Shown here: positions 6,800-13,585 of the stretch, in pieces
Layout: each line of letters opens with the position of its first letter
Position numbering within the stretch: position 1 is the stretch's first letter
Source of the DNA: a virus
Reading direction: 5' to 3' (one strand)
IMG/VR virus record: IMGVR_UViG_3300034220_000012
Coordinates: 1 to 41,987 of that record
DNA length: 41,987 nt
Program-made: the position numbers and the translations under genes
The notes under the pieces: generated by a model
What the model saw: the letters and a program-made list of their open reading frames with translations, nothing else
Databases searched by the model: none
Told to the model about the DNA's origin: nothing

Positions 6800-6999
6800 T
6801 TCGCACCCCCGGAGATGGTGGACGGGGCGGCGGGTACACGCTCCCAACAATAGTCGCACCGCATGGCGCACATATCACACCCGCTTTCCGGATCGACGCA
6901 GCACCCGTCGATGCAGTCGTACACGAACCCAGCTTCGTCGCAGAAGCCAGGGCAGCCCTCACCGTCTTGGGGCAGGACGCGACGCCAACCGCCCTTCAT
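6796..6999 (-). CDS. Cys-rich small protein, 67 aa
   Basis: ATG at 6997-6999 overlaps the upstream stop (ATGA), and its own stop overlaps the next ATG. It contains about nine Cys, spaced CPGFC, CIDGCC, CDMC and CDYC between residues 16 and 60, enough to bind two zinc ions. No known ring or ribbon family can be named. Confidence 0.6.
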   Translation of the reverse strand: MKGGWRRVLPQDGEGCPGFCDEAGFVYDCIDGCCVDPESGCDMCAMRCDYCWERVPAAPSTISGGAK

Positions 7000-8018
7000 C
7001 GTACCGTCTCCTCGCCCACGGTGCCGGGGGATGCGAGGAGGGCGAGTTCCTCCTCCGCGAACGCCACCAGCATGAGGGCGCGATAGTGATCTCCGCCCCA
7101 TCGCGTGAGAAAGTCCTGTGCGCGTTTGATCCTAGCAACCGAGGTAGGTTCTTCGTCCTCCCCCACCCCGCCTACGGGATGAGGCGCGGGCGAGGAGGCG
7201 GCGAGGAGGCGGGTTACTTCGTCGCATTCCGGCATGTGCTTGCCGGGATTGCACCAGTCGCCGCACATAATCCGCTGGTATGCCTCCAAACGGGCGCGTG
7301 GCACCAGCACGTACCCTTCCGGCACCCCCAAATGCCCGCTGTCGGCGTGGTCGAGGGGCACCAGTGGCCCCTCCGCTTTCGGTGCCGCGTCAACGGCGCG
7401 CTGCCACTGTGCGTCGGTGATGTCGGGAGCCTCGGGCGGCGGCGATGCGGGTAGACGGTCGAGGGCAAGCGCCTTTACCAGCGCGTCGATAGCGCAACTG
7501 GCAATCCAGCTTTCCGGGTCGCTGAACAGGCGCACTTCGTTGTCGGCTATGGCGTTCCTAAGCGGTGCCCAAGCCGTCTGGTCGGGGATGGCGTCGAGCA
7601 GCAACTGTCTTGCCTGCCGATCAAGGTCCGCCTCCACGAGCCCCGCGTCCGCTCCCGCCGGTGGGGAAGCTGGGGTGCGGGCATCCGCCAGCCCACGCTC
7701 ATACCCAAGTTCTTCTGCGGCGATCAGCGCCTGACTATGGCGAGCGACCGCAGCATGGTAAGCCTTGGCGGCATCAGTACATTCGTCGGCGACTGCCTGA
7801 ATAGCACGGTCCGCCTCCGCCTCGGCGTCACGAAGAGCGCGTAGTATCCTGCCCTCCGCGCCAGCCTTGATCTGGCAAGCCGGGGCGCTGTCTTCGTTCG
7901 CGCCGAAATGCAGCCGAGCGCGCCGCTCATCGGTGAACACGTCGTCACAGTGGAAGCAGCGCCATTCCGCCCGCAGCGCATCGGAGGCGCTATCGCTGGT
8001 GGGAGTCGGGCTATTCAT
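6996..8018 (-). CDS. Multidomain Ala-rich hypothetical protein, 340 aa
   Basis: The ATG at 8016-8018 overlaps the TAG of the HNH gene (ATGAATAG); an upstream ATG at 8108 would run about 100 bp into that gene. Near the N-terminus is a C2H2-like element (WRCFHCDDVFTDERRARLHF). A long Ala-rich coiled-coil-like part follows (about 60-150), then a C-terminal region with PEGYVLVPRARLEAY, which resembles the short 'VPREPTxxMxxA' tail domains of many phage hypotheticals. It could be a scaffold for several small functions. No enzyme motif is seen. Confidence 0.6.
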   Translation of the reverse strand: MNSPTPTSDSASDALRAEWRCFHCDDVFTDERRARLHFGANEDSAPACQIKAGAEGRILRALRDAEAEADRAIQAVADECTDAAKAYHAAVARHSQALIAAEELGYERGLADARTPASPPAGADAGLVEADLDRQARQLLLDAIPDQTAWAPLRNAIADNEVRLFSDPESWIASCAIDALVKALALDRLPASPPPEAPDITDAQWQRAVDAAPKAEGPLVPLDHADSGHLGVPEGYVLVPRARLEAYQRIMCGDWCNPGKHMPECDEVTRLLAASSPAPHPVGGVGEDEEPTSVARIKRAQDFLTRWGGDHYRALMLVAFAEEELALLASPGTVGEETVR

Positions 8019-8664
8019 GGCTGGCGTCCTGTGTGAGGATTTGGCGGACGGCGACTGTGGCGTCGCTCCACAGGGTTCCTCGTTTGATTTTACGAATGGC
8101 TGCTTCATCCACGCCGAACTCTCGGGCGAGTACCCGAATTACTTCACCAGCTTGGGCACGCTGGTATATTGCGATGGCCTTCTCGACCGTCAGCTTAGCG
8201 CCCGGCACCGCCTCACCAGTGAGATGAGTGCCGTGACGGCGCTTGTCCGCCATGTTGTCGGCTCGGCTTTTCCATGCCAGATTCGCCGGCGCGGTATGCG
8301 TCTTGTCGCCGTCTAGGTGCGCGGCTTCGGCGTCCTCGGTTGGCTCGCCGTGGAAGGCGCGGCAGACGATCCGATGCACTTCAAACGTGCGCCCTTTGTT
8401 GCCCGCATAGAGGCGGACGAAAGGATAGCCGTTGCGGTTCAAGCACTGTGTCAGGCGCCGAGATGGAACACGCACCACTTGCTGCCGGCCGCGATTGTCT
8501 CGCTCGAACGTCCTAGCGATCGAGAACACTTCGCCGCGATCATCGACGCAGTAACGACCCTCGTATTCAGGGACCCAGCGCTGCGCCTTGCTCAGACCCG
8601 CCGCGATGCGGGCTGCGTCATCGGGCACCTCCCGCGCCAGCTCGTCCGCTCGGGGGTCGGTCAT
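8011..8664 (-). CDS. HNH homing-type endonuclease with NUMOD4 and HTH domains
   Basis: A 217-aa protein with the free-standing HNH layout. The N-terminal NUMOD4-like motif (WVPEYEGRYCVDDRGEVFSI, from residue 30) is followed by the HNH_3 core HRIVCRAF...AAHLDGDKTHTAPANLAW (His97, His116, Asp118, Asn128). A C-terminal helix-turn-helix follows (KLTVEKAIAIYQRAQ ... LAREFGVDEAAIRKI). It probably makes a nick or break at a specific DNA site and may spread itself among related phages. Start ATG 8662-8664 overlaps the upstream stop (ATGA). It is embedded in the early operon with no sign of a surrounding intron. Confidence 0.85.
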   Translation of the reverse strand: MTDPRADELAREVPDDAARIAAGLSKAQRWVPEYEGRYCVDDRGEVFSIARTFERDNRGRQQVVRVPSRRLTQCLNRNGYPFVRLYAGNKGRTFEVHRIVCRAFHGEPTEDAEAAHLDGDKTHTAPANLAWKSRADNMADKRRHGTHLTGEAVPGAKLTVEKAIAIYQRAQAGEVIRVLAREFGVDEAAIRKIKRGTLWSDATVAVRQILTQDASHE

Positions 8665-8969
8665 CGGGCGGCCTCGATCCGCTGGAGACGACAAACGCTC
8701 TCGTACAGCGTCCATGCGACCTTCTTGACGGGCTCCAGTGACATCGCGCGTTCGGCGTCAGTGCCGGCCGGCTTTCGAAAGTCCATAATCGCACGATTGA
8801 TGTCGGCAAAGTCGCGGAACGGCTCGCCCTCACGTTGCCCGCGCGACGCCATCGCGACCATGTAGAGCACGCCGAGGCTACGCACGGTTGCCTTGCCGCT
8901 CTCGATCTCGGCCTGGATCATCAGTAGCGGATAGTCCGGCTCTTGCCCCCGCAGATCGGCGCTACCCAC
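8661..8969 (-). CDS. Hypothetical 102-aa helical protein
   Basis: The GTG at 8967-8969 overlaps the TAG of the upstream gene (GTGGGTAG); the open frame further upstream runs through that gene. The sequence is helical and soluble (PDYPLLMIQAEIESGKATVRSLGVLYMVAMA; AWTLYESVCRLQRI). No family is recognised. It follows the NinB and HNH genes in the recombination part of the operon. Confidence 0.6.
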   Translation of the reverse strand: MGSADLRGQEPDYPLLMIQAEIESGKATVRSLGVLYMVAMASRGQREGEPFRDFADINRAIMDFRKPAGTDAERAMSLEPVKKVAWTLYESVCRLQRIEAAR

Positions 8970-9165
8970 CAGCCCGCCCTCCGTTGCCCACGGCACCCGC
9001 CTCGAAGGTGCCGCAGAGGTTGGCGTTGCGCGCGGTGGCGCACGAGGCACGCTTGAGGTCCGCCCAAGTCACGCCAGCGGCGTTGCGCAGGGGGAATACG
9101 GGGCCGGGGATGTGCGGGAGAAAGCCTCGCGCGTGGGCGAGCGCTTTGGTGGTCGCGGGGATCAT
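8962..9165 (-). CDS. Hypothetical 67-aa protein
   Basis: The ATG at 9163-9165 overlaps the stop of ninB (ATGA), and its TAG overlaps the next GTG. It begins IPATTKALAHARGFLPHIPGP and has two Cys near the C-terminus and a Gly-rich tail. No recognisable family; coding is supported by the junctions. Confidence 0.55.
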   Translation of the reverse strand: MIPATTKALAHARGFLPHIPGPVFPLRNAAGVTWADLKRASCATARNANLCGTFEAGAVGNGGRAGG

Positions 9166-9563
9166 GCGGCTGCCCTCTCGTCGGTGGGTTCGGACCAGAC
9201 GACGCCGTGCTCGGCACCGTAGGCGTACAGGGCCTCGATCAAGTCGCTCACCGCCGCCTTGGTGAGGTGAGAGGACCGGAAACCGATGGCGACGACGCCC
9301 TGCCCGTCCAGCGCGGGTTCGAAGCGGACGCGGTGTCCGAGCGACGCCATGAACAGCGCCTTCCACGTATCGGTGTCGAGCACGCGGCCCTGCGGCTTTG
9401 CACGCGCCACGTCGGACAGCATCGCCCACAGCTTGGCGTTCTGGTCGCTGGTCCGGGTGGCTTCGCGGACGTTGAGCACGGCGCCGGCGGGCGCGCGCTC
9501 GATCAGGTGATGCGCGAGTTGGCGCTGGTAGGCGCTATTGAGGCGTACGGTCTGACCCTTCAT
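9162..9563 (-). CDS. ninB: NinB-type recombination protein
   Basis: A 133-aa protein with the NinB family signature: a basic N-terminus (VRLNSAYQRQLAHHLIERAP), the central TRTSDQNAKLWAMLSDVA box and a C-terminal DLIEALYAYGAEHGV. NinB (lambda Orf) binds single-stranded DNA and SSB and helps load recombinase, and it is usually 130-150 aa. The ATG at 9561-9563 was chosen for the ATGA overlap with the HNH gene. Neighbours encoding an HNH protein and an SSB-like protein fit a recombination module. Confidence 0.85.
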   Translation of the reverse strand: MKGQTVRLNSAYQRQLAHHLIERAPAGAVLNVREATRTSDQNAKLWAMLSDVARAKPQGRVLDTDTWKALFMASLGHRVRFEPALDGQGVVAIGFRSSHLTKAAVSDLIEALYAYGAEHGVVWSEPTDERAAA

Positions 9564-9928
9564 GCCCGATCCTCCTGCTTGCGTTTCCACGCGACCCGTC
9601 CCGGCCATGCGCGCCAGAAGTCGGCGGCAAGCGCGACGGCGTTGATCCCGTGTCGCATCTCGAATGTGCGCCAGCCCGCGCTATGCTGCGCACGGTGAGC
9701 GCCGGAGCAAAGCGGGATGGCGTGGCAGTCGGCGACCTTCGTACCGATACCCTTGCCGCCCGCATGGTCGACGTGCGCGGCTTCGATCTTGCCCTCGCAC
9801 TCGTGACCGGGAAGGCTGGCGAGCACGCAGGCGCGGCCCCGGAGCCATTGGAGGAAGGCGGGCGCGCTCTTATCGAGCGGGCGGCCGGCGTTGCGGTGCC
9901 GCGGTGCGATCTTGGCGCGGGTGAGCAT
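9560..9928 (-). CDS. HNH-type small nuclease (DUF968/Ref-like)
   Basis: A 122-aa protein with the motif EAAHVDHAGGKGIGTKVADCHAIPLC followed by HRAQHSAGWRTFE. This is the HNH pattern H-x(n)-D...G-KG-G-K-D...C...H...QH seen in phage DUF968 and Ref-like nucleases, often found beside ninB. It probably cuts DNA during recombination; activity is inferred. Its ATG (9926-9928) overlaps the stop of the SSB-like gene by one base (TGATG). Confidence 0.75.
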   Translation of the reverse strand: MLTRAKIAPRHRNAGRPLDKSAPAFLQWLRGRACVLASLPGHECEGKIEAAHVDHAGGKGIGTKVADCHAIPLCSGAHRAQHSAGWRTFEMRHGINAVALAADFWRAWPGRVAWKRKQEDRA

Positions 9929-10542
9929 CAGAACGGCACGTCGTCATCGAGGTCGTCGAAGCCGCCAGTGTTCTGCGGCTTGGGCGCATCCTTCACTTGC
10001 GCATCGACCTTTGTGCGAAGCCACTCCGGCAGATCGTCGTAGGCGCTGGGGTGATCGCCGTCGTAGATCAACAGCGGCTGCTCGGTTTTCTCCGGGCGAT
10101 TGAGTCCCTTGGGCCATCCGGCGAGCGACTGGACGTTGGCGTAGACCTTGCCCGCACGCTCGGCGTGGACGACGGTGAGCTGGCACGCCTTGCCGAGCAG
10201 GGCCGCTACGTCGAAGCCCTTCAACTCGTCGGCGGTGAACGCCCGCCCGCGCCATGCTTCCAGGTCGCCGCGAAGCGCCGCCTTCTCGTGAAGCGACAGC
10301 GTGTAGGTCTTGCCAATGCTCATCGGCCCTTCCCGCTCCACGCCGTCGCGATCGGTCCAAGTCAGTCGTTCGGTGGGCAGTTCCCAGCGGATATAGACCT
10401 TGTGCTGGACCTTGCCCTGCCCCTGAAATTCGGTGTTCTGCTTTCCAAGGTCCACGACGGTGTTGCACACCGCTTGATGCGTGCCTTGCGGGACCAACTT
10501 ATACTCGCCGCCACCGCCGCTATCAGACGCCACGATTGCCAT
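9928..10542 (-). CDS. Phage ssDNA-binding-like protein with SSB-type acidic tail
   Basis: A 204-aa protein with an OB-fold-like body: a beta-rich start (GEYKLVPQGTHQAVCNTVVD), then KVYIRWELP and CQLTVVHAERAGKVYANVQS. It ends in a disordered tail closing FDDLDDDVPF, nearly the DDDIPF tail by which bacterial SSB recruits partners. The ATG at 10540-10542 has GGAGGA just upstream, so the longer ATG at 10581 is rejected. It likely coats single-stranded DNA and recruits the NinB and HNH proteins encoded next to it. Confidence 0.8.
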   Translation of the reverse strand: MAIVASDSGGGGEYKLVPQGTHQAVCNTVVDLGKQNTEFQGQGKVQHKVYIRWELPTERLTWTDRDGVEREGPMSIGKTYTLSLHEKAALRGDLEAWRGRAFTADELKGFDVAALLGKACQLTVVHAERAGKVYANVQSLAGWPKGLNRPEKTEQPLLIYDGDHPSAYDDLPEWLRTKVDAQVKDAPKPQNTGGFDDLDDDVPF

Positions 10543-10543
10543 G

Positions 10544-11041
10544 CTATTTCCTCCGGATGGTGAGAGACGGGCGCGGATCATCGATCCGAAGCCAATTCGG
10601 GAGCGCGGGCGTGTCCACCGAGAACGCGGCCTTGATCGCGTCCATTGACGGCTTCCACGACTGCACGGCGTATTCGTGCGGGACCGCCGCCGGGTCGTTG
10701 ACGACCAGCTTGGGGGCGGTTTCGCGAAGGGTGATCGTCGCTTCCGGGAGCGGCAGCTTGTCCAGTCCGGCGCACTTCATCACCGTGGCGATGGCTTCCC
10801 GCTGGGCGGCGATACGGGCGTCGCACCGATCCCGGCGGACCTTGCGGGCCTCCATCTGCTCGGTCAGCGCGGCGCGGTCGCCTTCCTCCGCTTCGATGCG
10901 ATGCAGCAACCGACGTACCAGTTCGAACGCGTCCGTCTCGCCTTCCAACGCGTCGATCCAGCCGCGCTCGTCGTCCTCGAATTGGTCGGCAAGCATGGTG
11001 CGCAGCGCGGTGATCTGCACCAGGGTCAGGTCAGTACGCAT
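10544..11041 (-). CDS. Siphovirus Gp157-like protein
   Basis: A 165-aa protein with a long N-terminal coiled coil (FELVRRLLHRIEAEEGDRAALTEQ ... CDARIAAQREAIATVM). The typical Gp157 end follows (LDKLPLPEATITLRETAPKLVVNDPAAVPHEY). Gp157 proteins occur next to phage ssDNA-binding proteins, as here. In a Streptococcus thermophilus phage they were linked to host or phage resistance, but the molecular role is unclear. Start ATG 11039-11041, 11 nt inside the previous gene. Confidence 0.8.
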   Translation of the reverse strand: MRTDLTLVQITALRTMLADQFEDDERGWIDALEGETDAFELVRRLLHRIEAEEGDRAALTEQMEARKVRRDRCDARIAAQREAIATVMKCAGLDKLPLPEATITLRETAPKLVVNDPAAVPHEYAVQSWKPSMDAIKAAFSVDTPALPNWLRIDDPRPSLTIRRK

Positions 11042-11213
11042 GGCGGTATCCCATCCGATGCTCGAGGGCGCGCAGGCGGCGCAGGGCCTCCCGGCGGGTG
11101 CGGGCGAATGCGACGTGCGCGGGGAAGAGGGACTTGACCGGCTCGGCATACCAGCCGCCGTCACGCTCGAAGGTGACGACCGCCGGGGTGTCGTTGGCGA
11201 GCGGACGGGTCAC
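11031..11213 (-). CDS. HicB-like small protein, 60 aa
   Basis: The GTG at 11211-11213 overlaps the stop of the 22-aa ORF (GTGA). AVVTFERDGGWYAEPVKSLFPAHVAFARTRREALRRLRAL resembles the partial RNase-H-like fold of HicB antitoxins (beta-beta, then 'T..EAl..l..al'). No HicA partner is seen, so it may be a stand-alone regulator or an anti-toxin decoy. Family assignment is tentative. Confidence 0.55.
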   Translation of the reverse strand: MTRPLANDTPAVVTFERDGGWYAEPVKSLFPAHVAFARTRREALRRLRALEHRMGYRHAY

Positions 11214-11278
11214 AGGTCCACCGCAACACAGGCGACCGCGAGGGCATCCCGGACGGTGGCGCGACGGAGGGCGGTCAT
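11210..11278 (-). CDS. 22-aa micro-ORF
   Basis: ATG at 11276-11278 lies in an ATGA overlap with the upstream stop, and its TGA overlaps the next GTG (GTGA). The peptide MTALRRATVRDALAVACVAVDL is amphipathic. It exactly fills the space between two coupled genes, which suggests that it is translated, at least to pass ribosomes along. Confidence 0.4.
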   Translation of the reverse strand: MTALRRATVRDALAVACVAVDL

Positions 11279-11517
11279 GGGGCCACCCGTGCGCGCACGG
11301 CGAGCATGGCGTCTGCGGTTTCGAATGCGTCATTGGCAAAGCCGACGACCCGATAATCCCCGTCTACCATCCGGTGGTATGCGTTGGCATACATGCCCGC
11401 CAGCGCCTGCCCCGCGAACCAGTCGCGAAGGGACATGCCAAAGTGGTGCATCGGCATGTCGTAGGAAGGATGCTCTTCGATACTCGGGAATGCGGGTGGG
11501 TTCTCAGGCTGCGCCAT
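11275..11517 (-). CDS. Conserved phage hypothetical, 80 aa
   Basis: The ATG at 11515-11517 (MAQPENPPAFP) lies 14 nt inside the end of the upstream gene. The motif GMSLRDWFAGQALAGM is common in small phage proteins ('GMTLRDYFAAKAM'), whose function is unknown. The C-terminal half is DAFETADAMLAVRAR, the usual 'yeiADAMLaaR' ending of the same family. Confidence 0.75.
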   Translation of the reverse strand: MAQPENPPAFPSIEEHPSYDMPMHHFGMSLRDWFAGQALAGMYANAYHRMVDGDYRVVGFANDAFETADAMLAVRARVAP

Positions 11518-11764
11518 CTTCAAGGCTCCTGATGGCAGGGTTATCGACGGCACCGATCACGCGACTAAGGCAGTCGCTGGCGCTGATCCCATCGGGTGGG
11601 AGGTAGTCGCGCACCGCATCGAGAACGGCGAGCAGGGCCACAGCGAGCGGAGTTATTGCGGCAACGGCGGCCTTTTCGCCGTAGCGCTCCAGCGTTCCCC
11701 GATCTCCGGGCTGGCAGTGGCCGAGGAATAGAGCACGCGCCGCCGGGTCCTCCACCCCCCTCAT
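11504..11764 (-). CDS. Hypothetical 86-aa protein
   Basis: The ATG at 11762-11764 overlaps the upstream stop (ATGA). The core is hydrophobic and helical (KAAVAAITPLAVALLAVLDAVRDYLPP), which could be a membrane-associated or buried helix, flanked by charged ends. No family is recognised. Confidence 0.55.
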   Translation of the reverse strand: MRGVEDPAARALFLGHCQPGDRGTLERYGEKAAVAAITPLAVALLAVLDAVRDYLPPDGISASDCLSRVIGAVDNPAIRSLEDGAA

Positions 11765-11967
11765 CGCCCCGTACCTACGCGGGCGAGGGCTGCGAACCGT
11801 GCGGCGCGCTTGGCCTGCTCATTGGCGTGCCATGCGTAGAGCCCCGGCATGATAGCGGCATCAGCGGCGAGCGCTTGCGTGAAATCCGCGTCGAAGTCCC
11901 GGCCCGCGTCACGCAGGATCGCCGCGCTGGCGAGAAGGCTGTCGGCGGGGGTGTAGGGGGTGGGCAT
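11761..11967 (-). CDS. Hypothetical 68-aa Ala-rich helical protein
   Basis: ATG at 11965-11967, one base after the stop of the 48-aa gene (TGACATG). Its stop overlaps the next ATG. Mostly amphipathic helix (ADSLLASAAILRDAGRDFDADF; HANEQAKRAARFAALARV). Function is unknown. Confidence 0.55.
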   Translation of the reverse strand: MPTPYTPADSLLASAAILRDAGRDFDADFTQALAADAAIMPGLYAWHANEQAKRAARFAALARVGTGR

Positions 11968-11968
11968 G

Positions 11969-12115
11969 TCAGGCCTTCCCGCTGTGAGGCTTGGGCGCGC
12001 GCGGGTTGACCGTACCCAGCTTCTGACCGCGCTTCTGATTACGCAGCCGGCGACCGGTCGCGGGGTCCTTGGCGCGGACGTTGCGCAGCTGCATGCGGCG
12101 GGTGAGACTGGACAT
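11969..12115 (-). CDS. Very basic small protein, 48 aa
   Basis: ATG 12113-12115 overlaps the upstream stop by one base (TGATG); TGA at 11969-11971. The protein is strongly basic (TRRMQLRNVRAKDPATGRRL and RNQKRG), about a quarter Arg plus Lys and with no acidic patch, so it probably binds nucleic acid. No family can be named. Confidence 0.55.
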   Translation of the reverse strand: MSSLTRRMQLRNVRAKDPATGRRLRNQKRGQKLGTVNPRAPKPHSGKA

Positions 12116-12309
12116 CACGCGTTCTCCATGGTCTGGTGTACGAAGCGCTCACCGACCCGCGTCAGGCCGGGTGCCGGAAACCCCATCATCGCCAGCACGT
12201 CCCCCGGCTCGACATTGCCGTCCGCGTCGGTCAGCTCGGCGAGACGCGCGCGGCGGTTCTCGCGGGCGGCGTCGGCCTGCCAGCGGGAGAGGGTTGGGGC
12301 GTAGGTCAC
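12115..12309 (-). CDS. Hypothetical 64-aa protein
   Basis: ATG 12307-12309 overlaps the stop of the first PL gene (ATGA). A basic helix (RWQADAARENRRARLAELTD) is followed by DADGNVEPGDVLAMMGFPAPG. Function is unknown. Confidence 0.55.
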   Translation of the reverse strand: MTYAPTLSRWQADAARENRRARLAELTDADGNVEPGDVLAMMGFPAPGLTRVGERFVHQTMENA

Positions 12310-12842
12310 TTGTACCGGCCTTCAGCCTTGTCCTGCGCCGTCTGGACGTGGAACAGGTTGCCCATCATCGCGTCGACACGGGCGCGCAGTTCGTTGCGCA
12401 GGCCATCCTTGAAAGACGCCGCCGAACGGATGAGGTGCTGTTCGAGGTTCTTGATGAAGTCCTCGCCGGCAATCCGGGTCATCTGGTATTCGACGCGGGT
12501 GACAGCGCCGTAGCCGTCCGAAGGCTTGCCCTGCTTGTCCACCTTCTGCTGCCAGAAGTTGGCGAGCAGAGTTTCCAGTTCCTTGCGGATGGTCGACGTC
12601 GGTCCCTGCTGTTCGCCCCAAGGTGTGACCTTGGCGAACTCACGATCGAACGCATTGTCGAGAGCGGTGTCGACCGCAGCCGCTATCGCAGTCTCCGCCT
12701 TCTCGGCGAACAGGGTGTTGATGCGCTTCTCGACCGCAGTCTTGAGCGTCGCGCCGAAATCGTAATGCTCATCGAAAAAGCGATCGACGGCGCGCTCTAC
12801 GACCGCCGTTTCGATGCTCTTGACGTCGAGTGTGAGGTCCAC
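12306..12842 (-). CDS. First gene of the PL operon: hypothetical 178-aa protein
   Basis: The GTG at 12840-12842 is preferred over an ATG at 12923 because AGGAGG sits 8 nt upstream and because the longer form would start upstream of the PL -10 box. The protein is helical and mixed-charge (SIETAVVERAVDRFFDEHYD ... FGATLKTAVEKRINTLFAE). It ends with VDAMMGNLFHVQTAQDKAEG. It is the first product made from PL, a position often used for host-takeover or recombination functions, but no family is recognised. Confidence 0.7.
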   Translation of the reverse strand: MDLTLDVKSIETAVVERAVDRFFDEHYDFGATLKTAVEKRINTLFAEKAETAIAAAVDTALDNAFDREFAKVTPWGEQQGPTSTIRKELETLLANFWQQKVDKQGKPSDGYGAVTRVEYQMTRIAGEDFIKNLEQHLIRSAASFKDGLRNELRARVDAMMGNLFHVQTAQDKAEGRYK

Positions 12843-12892
12843 CGGTCCTACCTCCTGCACGCCCGCCGGGATGGCTGGGCTGTGGGGAGGTG

Positions 12893-12920
12893 TATGTACC
12901 CGGACGGGGTACGCTGTCAA
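12893..12920 (-). promoter_or_regulatory. Leftward early promoter PL
   Basis: On the minus strand a perfect TTGACA (12915-12920) is followed after 16 bp by TACATA (12893-12898). It is the best sigma-70-like promoter in the immunity region and points at the 178-aa gene starting at 12842. Operator O1 occupies the spacer and the first part of the -10. Confidence 0.75.
12896..12912. promoter_or_regulatory. Operator O1 (GTACCC-N5-GGGTAC palindrome)
   Basis: GTACCCGGACGGGGTAC, identical to O3 at 13602-13618 and centred in the PL spacer. A repressor bound here would block PL. The palindrome and its exact repetition are seen directly; which protein binds is inferred. Confidence 0.8.
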
Positions 12921-12939
12921 CACACCGACGAAAATAAAT

Positions 12940-12956
12940 CTACCCTGTAGGGGTAC
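12940..12956. promoter_or_regulatory. Operator O2 (CTACCC-N5-GGGTAC)
   Basis: CTACCCTGTAGGGGTAC has the same half-sites and 5-bp spacer as O1/O3, with one half-site base changed. It lies 19 bp upstream of the PL -35, where it could support cooperative binding or a second weak leftward promoter (TAGATT lies just past it on the minus strand). Confidence 0.7.
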
Positions 12957-13029
12957 ATGCCGTCATCTATTGCGATGTAGGAAAATTCTCGCCACATAGA
13001 ACGAACGCGGAACACGGGAGTCGGCAGGC

Positions 13030-13329
13030 GTGAGTCAGAACGTGCTAATGCGAGAACCCGCCTGCGATGTAGGGTGCCGTACGTGCCTGTTGGAGTGCGC
13101 AATCCTTCCCCAGCGACTCGCGTGGTGGGCCAGCGAGGTCGAGCGACTGCTACGTGAACGTCCGGCTTCGACTAGCCGGCGATATCCACACTGGCGCGAT
13201 CACTTACGAGCGTGCGAAGCCGCATGTGCAGACCTGAAGCAACAGCTCGCGGCCACTCGGAATAAGGCAGACCCGCTGGCAGCGTCTGTTGCGCGGATGC
13301 GATCATTTCCGCCAGCTCATCCTCATTAG
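13030..13329 (+). CDS. Doubtful 99-aa ORF, converging with and overlapping the repressor gene
   Basis: GTG at 13030 with GGGAG 8-12 nt upstream. The translation has a Cys-rich start (CDVGCRTCLLEC) and a charged helix with several Trp (WWASEVERLLRERP ... HWRDHLRACEAACADLKQQL). It overlaps the 3' end of the repressor gene by 158 bp on the opposite strand, which argues against it. It is the only candidate gene in the stretch 12957-13171; otherwise I see nothing there beyond the promoter and operators. Confidence 0.3.
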   Translation: MSQNVLMREPACDVGCRTCLLECAILPQRLAWWASEVERLLRERPASTSRRYPHWRDHLRACEAACADLKQQLAATRNKADPLAASVARMRSFPPAHPH

Positions 13330-13585
13330 GGAGCGCGCCCGGCGGAGCGATCAAGAGGTGCGGTGCTATACCAACCGCATCGCCGATCTTTTCAAGCCAA
13401 TCGCCGGTGAGAGGGCGTTCATCGCGCTCCAGCTTGACCAGCATGCTCCTGGACGTGCCGATCGCGGACGCAAGCGCTTCCTGGGTCAACCCAGCCGCTT
13501 TCCGGTACATTGCGATGTTGTTCGGCAGCACGTCGTCGGGATGACGAAGAGGCCTTAGCGGCTCAAGGCCCCCAATAGTACACAT
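13172..13585 (-). CDS. XRE-family repressor (CI-like, short)
   Basis: A protein of 137 aa if started at ATG 13583-13585, or 119 aa from GTG 13529-13531. An XRE helix-turn-helix is clear: NIAMYRKAAGLTQEALASAIGTSRSMLVKLERDERP, followed by WLEKIGDAVGIAPHLLI. There is no LexA/S24 peptidase domain, so RecA-driven self-cleavage is not expected and induction must work differently. It is divergent from the Cro-like gene across operator O3 and reads away from it, as an immunity repressor should. The ATG choice gives an almost leaderless message and puts the start inside a 25-bp inverted repeat; the GTG start better matches usual XRE N-termini but has no clear ribosome site. Confidence 0.8.
   Translation of the reverse strand: MCTIGGLEPLRPLRHPDDVLPNNIAMYRKAAGLTQEALASAIGTSRSMLVKLERDERPLTGDWLEKIGDAVGIAPHLLIAPPGALPNEDELAEMIASAQQTLPAGLPYSEWPRAVASGLHMRLRTLVSDRASVDIAG

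Noticed and set aside
11031-11213. Complete HicAB toxin-antitoxin pair
   Set aside because: Only a HicB-like fold pattern is present; neither neighbour has the HicA dsRBD-like pattern with its catalytic His.
10254-11606. 450-codon rightward frame opposite Gp157-like and SSB-like genes
   Set aside because: Arg/Ser/Ala-rich shadow; the opposite strand holds recognised families with coupled starts.
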